A program made the translations under genes and the position numbers. From positions 1 through 48,559 of IMG/VR virus record IMGVR_UViG_3300019764_000007: a DNA stretch of 48,559 nucleotides. One strand, 5' to 3'. The stretch is from a virus. Positions 47,668 to 48,559 of the stretch are shown here, in pieces. Positions within the stretch are counted from its first letter, which is position 1. Every line of letters begins with the position of its first letter. The notes below the pieces were generated by a model, which was given only the letters and a program-made list of their open reading frames with translations, made no database searches and was not told the origin of the DNA.

Positions 47668-48559
47668 TGGTAGATTTAACATTATATCGAAAACTGGCTG
47701 GAACTTACCAAGTAGGTAGTTCCCAAGAAAATGCAATTAATCAATTTGTATATCAATCTGATAAAATATGGGATGAAACATTGAGTACATATCATTTGTT
47801 AGCTCTATCTAAACGTGGTGATGATGTTGAGATAACAAACCGATCAAACGTATCAGTGCCTGACAGAGCAGTCTTTAATTATAATAAAGAATACAGCAGA
47901 AGTACAATGTTAGAAGGTCAAGAGAGATGTTTCTTAGAAAAAGATTCAGTTGAAGTTGGATACTATGTAAAAAGAGTAAGAACTGATGAGACTTATCTTA
48001 TAGAGACATTAACTGAGGACAAGTTTTTATTTGAAGATGCGTTTGTAAGAAAATGTAATACAAAATTAAATTTCATAGACAATCAAGGTTCAATAAGAAC
48101 TTATCCATGTGTATATAGAATATCATCTAGAACAGAAAAAGATACGACAGAAAATAAGTATATAGAAGTAACAACAGGTGATGCATATATAGAAGTTCAA
48201 TACAATGATTTCACATCTGAGCTGACTAATCAAGATGGAACTAGATTTATATTGAGCAAGGATGAATGTTATACTTTAAAAAATGCATATAATCAGTTTG
48301 TAAACGGTTTAGTCTATATTAAACTTGAACAATCTGAGATTAACTTTGACACTGATAAGTATGTTGATTTAGGTGACGGAACTTTTGGATGGATTGCTGA
48401 TTATGAAAACAGAGATGTATTTACTATTACAATTGATCAATCTGATAGTGAAATAGTTACTGGAAACACATTACAATTAACTGCACAAGTTTTAAAGAAT
48501 GACCAAGTTGTAGAAGAAGATATAACGTGGACTAGTGATAATGAAACGGTGGCTACAGT
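47667..48559 (+). CDS. Head-tail or tail-adaptor protein with Ig-like domain, incomplete
   Basis: Starts ATG 47667 within TAATG, 297 codons visible, truncated by the window end. The first 250 residues look like a neck/adaptor protein (KLAGTYQVGSSQENAINQFVYQSDKIW) with beta-rich parts, then a bacterial Ig-like (BIG2-type) repeat begins near residue 258 (ITIDQSDSEIVTGNTLQLTAQV, DITWTSDNETVAT). Ig-like domains decorate phage structural proteins and may bind cell surface glycans. Identification by context and pattern. Confidence 0.65.
   Translation, partial: MVDLTLYRKLAGTYQVGSSQENAINQFVYQSDKIWDETLSTYHLLALSKRGDDVEITNRSNVSVPDRAVFNYNKEYSRSTMLEGQERCFLEKDSVEVGYYVKRVRTDETYLIETLTEDKFLFEDAFVRKCNTKLNFIDNQGSIRTYPCVYRISSRTEKDTTENKYIEVTTGDAYIEVQYNDFTSELTNQDGTRFILSKDECYTLKNAYNQFVNGLVYIKLEQSEINFDTDKYVDLGDGTFGWIADYENRDVFTITIDQSDSEIVTGNTLQLTAQVLKNDQVVEEDITWTSDNETVAT

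Overview
The window is a continuous piece of a low-GC tailed bacteriophage (Caudoviricetes) genome, or a phage-plasmid or prophage of that type. It very probably infects a Bacillota (Firmicutes) host. The evidence for this is strongly AT-rich DNA, near-perfect AGGAGG ribosome binding sites before almost every gene, consensus sigma-A-type promoters (TTGACA / 17 / TATAAT, often with TGn), and a full head-morphogenesis cluster. No integrase, lysis gene, tail tape measure, tRNA or CRISPR array is visible. Some relatives (a YonO-like RNA polymerase, a YopX-like protein) recall SPbeta-type phages.

Layout. (1) 1-10.4 kb, minus strand: a long run of small accessory genes, mostly unrecognised, with a TnpB (414-1517), a DGNHR-motif protein, a radical-SAM enzyme (6774-7766), a multi-domain HNH/AP2 nuclease (7791-8951) and a conserved phage protein (8936-9400). 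(2) 10.4-24.2 kb: short operons on alternating strands, each with its own promoter and terminator. They include an RNA-polymerase alpha-CTD-like small protein (11224-11502), a plasmid-type winged-helix RepL-like protein with a DUF5659-like partner (12048-12798), a GIY-YIG protein and a 408-aa protein that share an N-terminal domain, an ~840-base non-coding stretch rich in palindromes and repeats (17053-17892, candidate origin/control region), a 556-aa putative PD-(D/E)XK nuclease, a YopX-like protein and a DUF5662-like protein. (3) 24.4-28.1 kb, minus strand: another accessory block with a DUF3307-like membrane protein. (4) 28.3 kb to the end, plus strand: the late region. In order it encodes small zinc proteins, an 876-aa two-barrel RNA polymerase homologue (DVDGD motif; YonO/eukaryotic RdRP-like), a zinc/HTH-like protein, a beta-CASP metallo-ribonuclease, a calcineurin-like phosphoesterase, a ClpP-like protease, an HNH nuclease, the likely small terminase, large terminase, portal, a prohead protease-scaffold with an internal scaffold start, a decoration-like protein, major capsid protein, a head-associated coiled-coil protein, a GIY-YIG nuclease, a connector made through an apparent +1 frameshift, and a truncated protein with a bacterial Ig-like domain.

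How it works together. The host polymerase can read the many early sigma-A promoters. The phage also carries its own single-subunit polymerase, directly followed by an RNA-processing nuclease and a phosphoesterase at the head of the structural operon. This suggests, but does not prove, a dedicated late transcription and RNA-maturation module. Capsid assembly relies on economical coding: a nested scaffold gene, overlapping stop/starts, and a CCC-TGA slippery stop in the connector gene. At least five putative homing or mobile nucleases of four types plus TnpB are scattered among the genes, three of them sharing bases with the start or end of a neighbouring gene.
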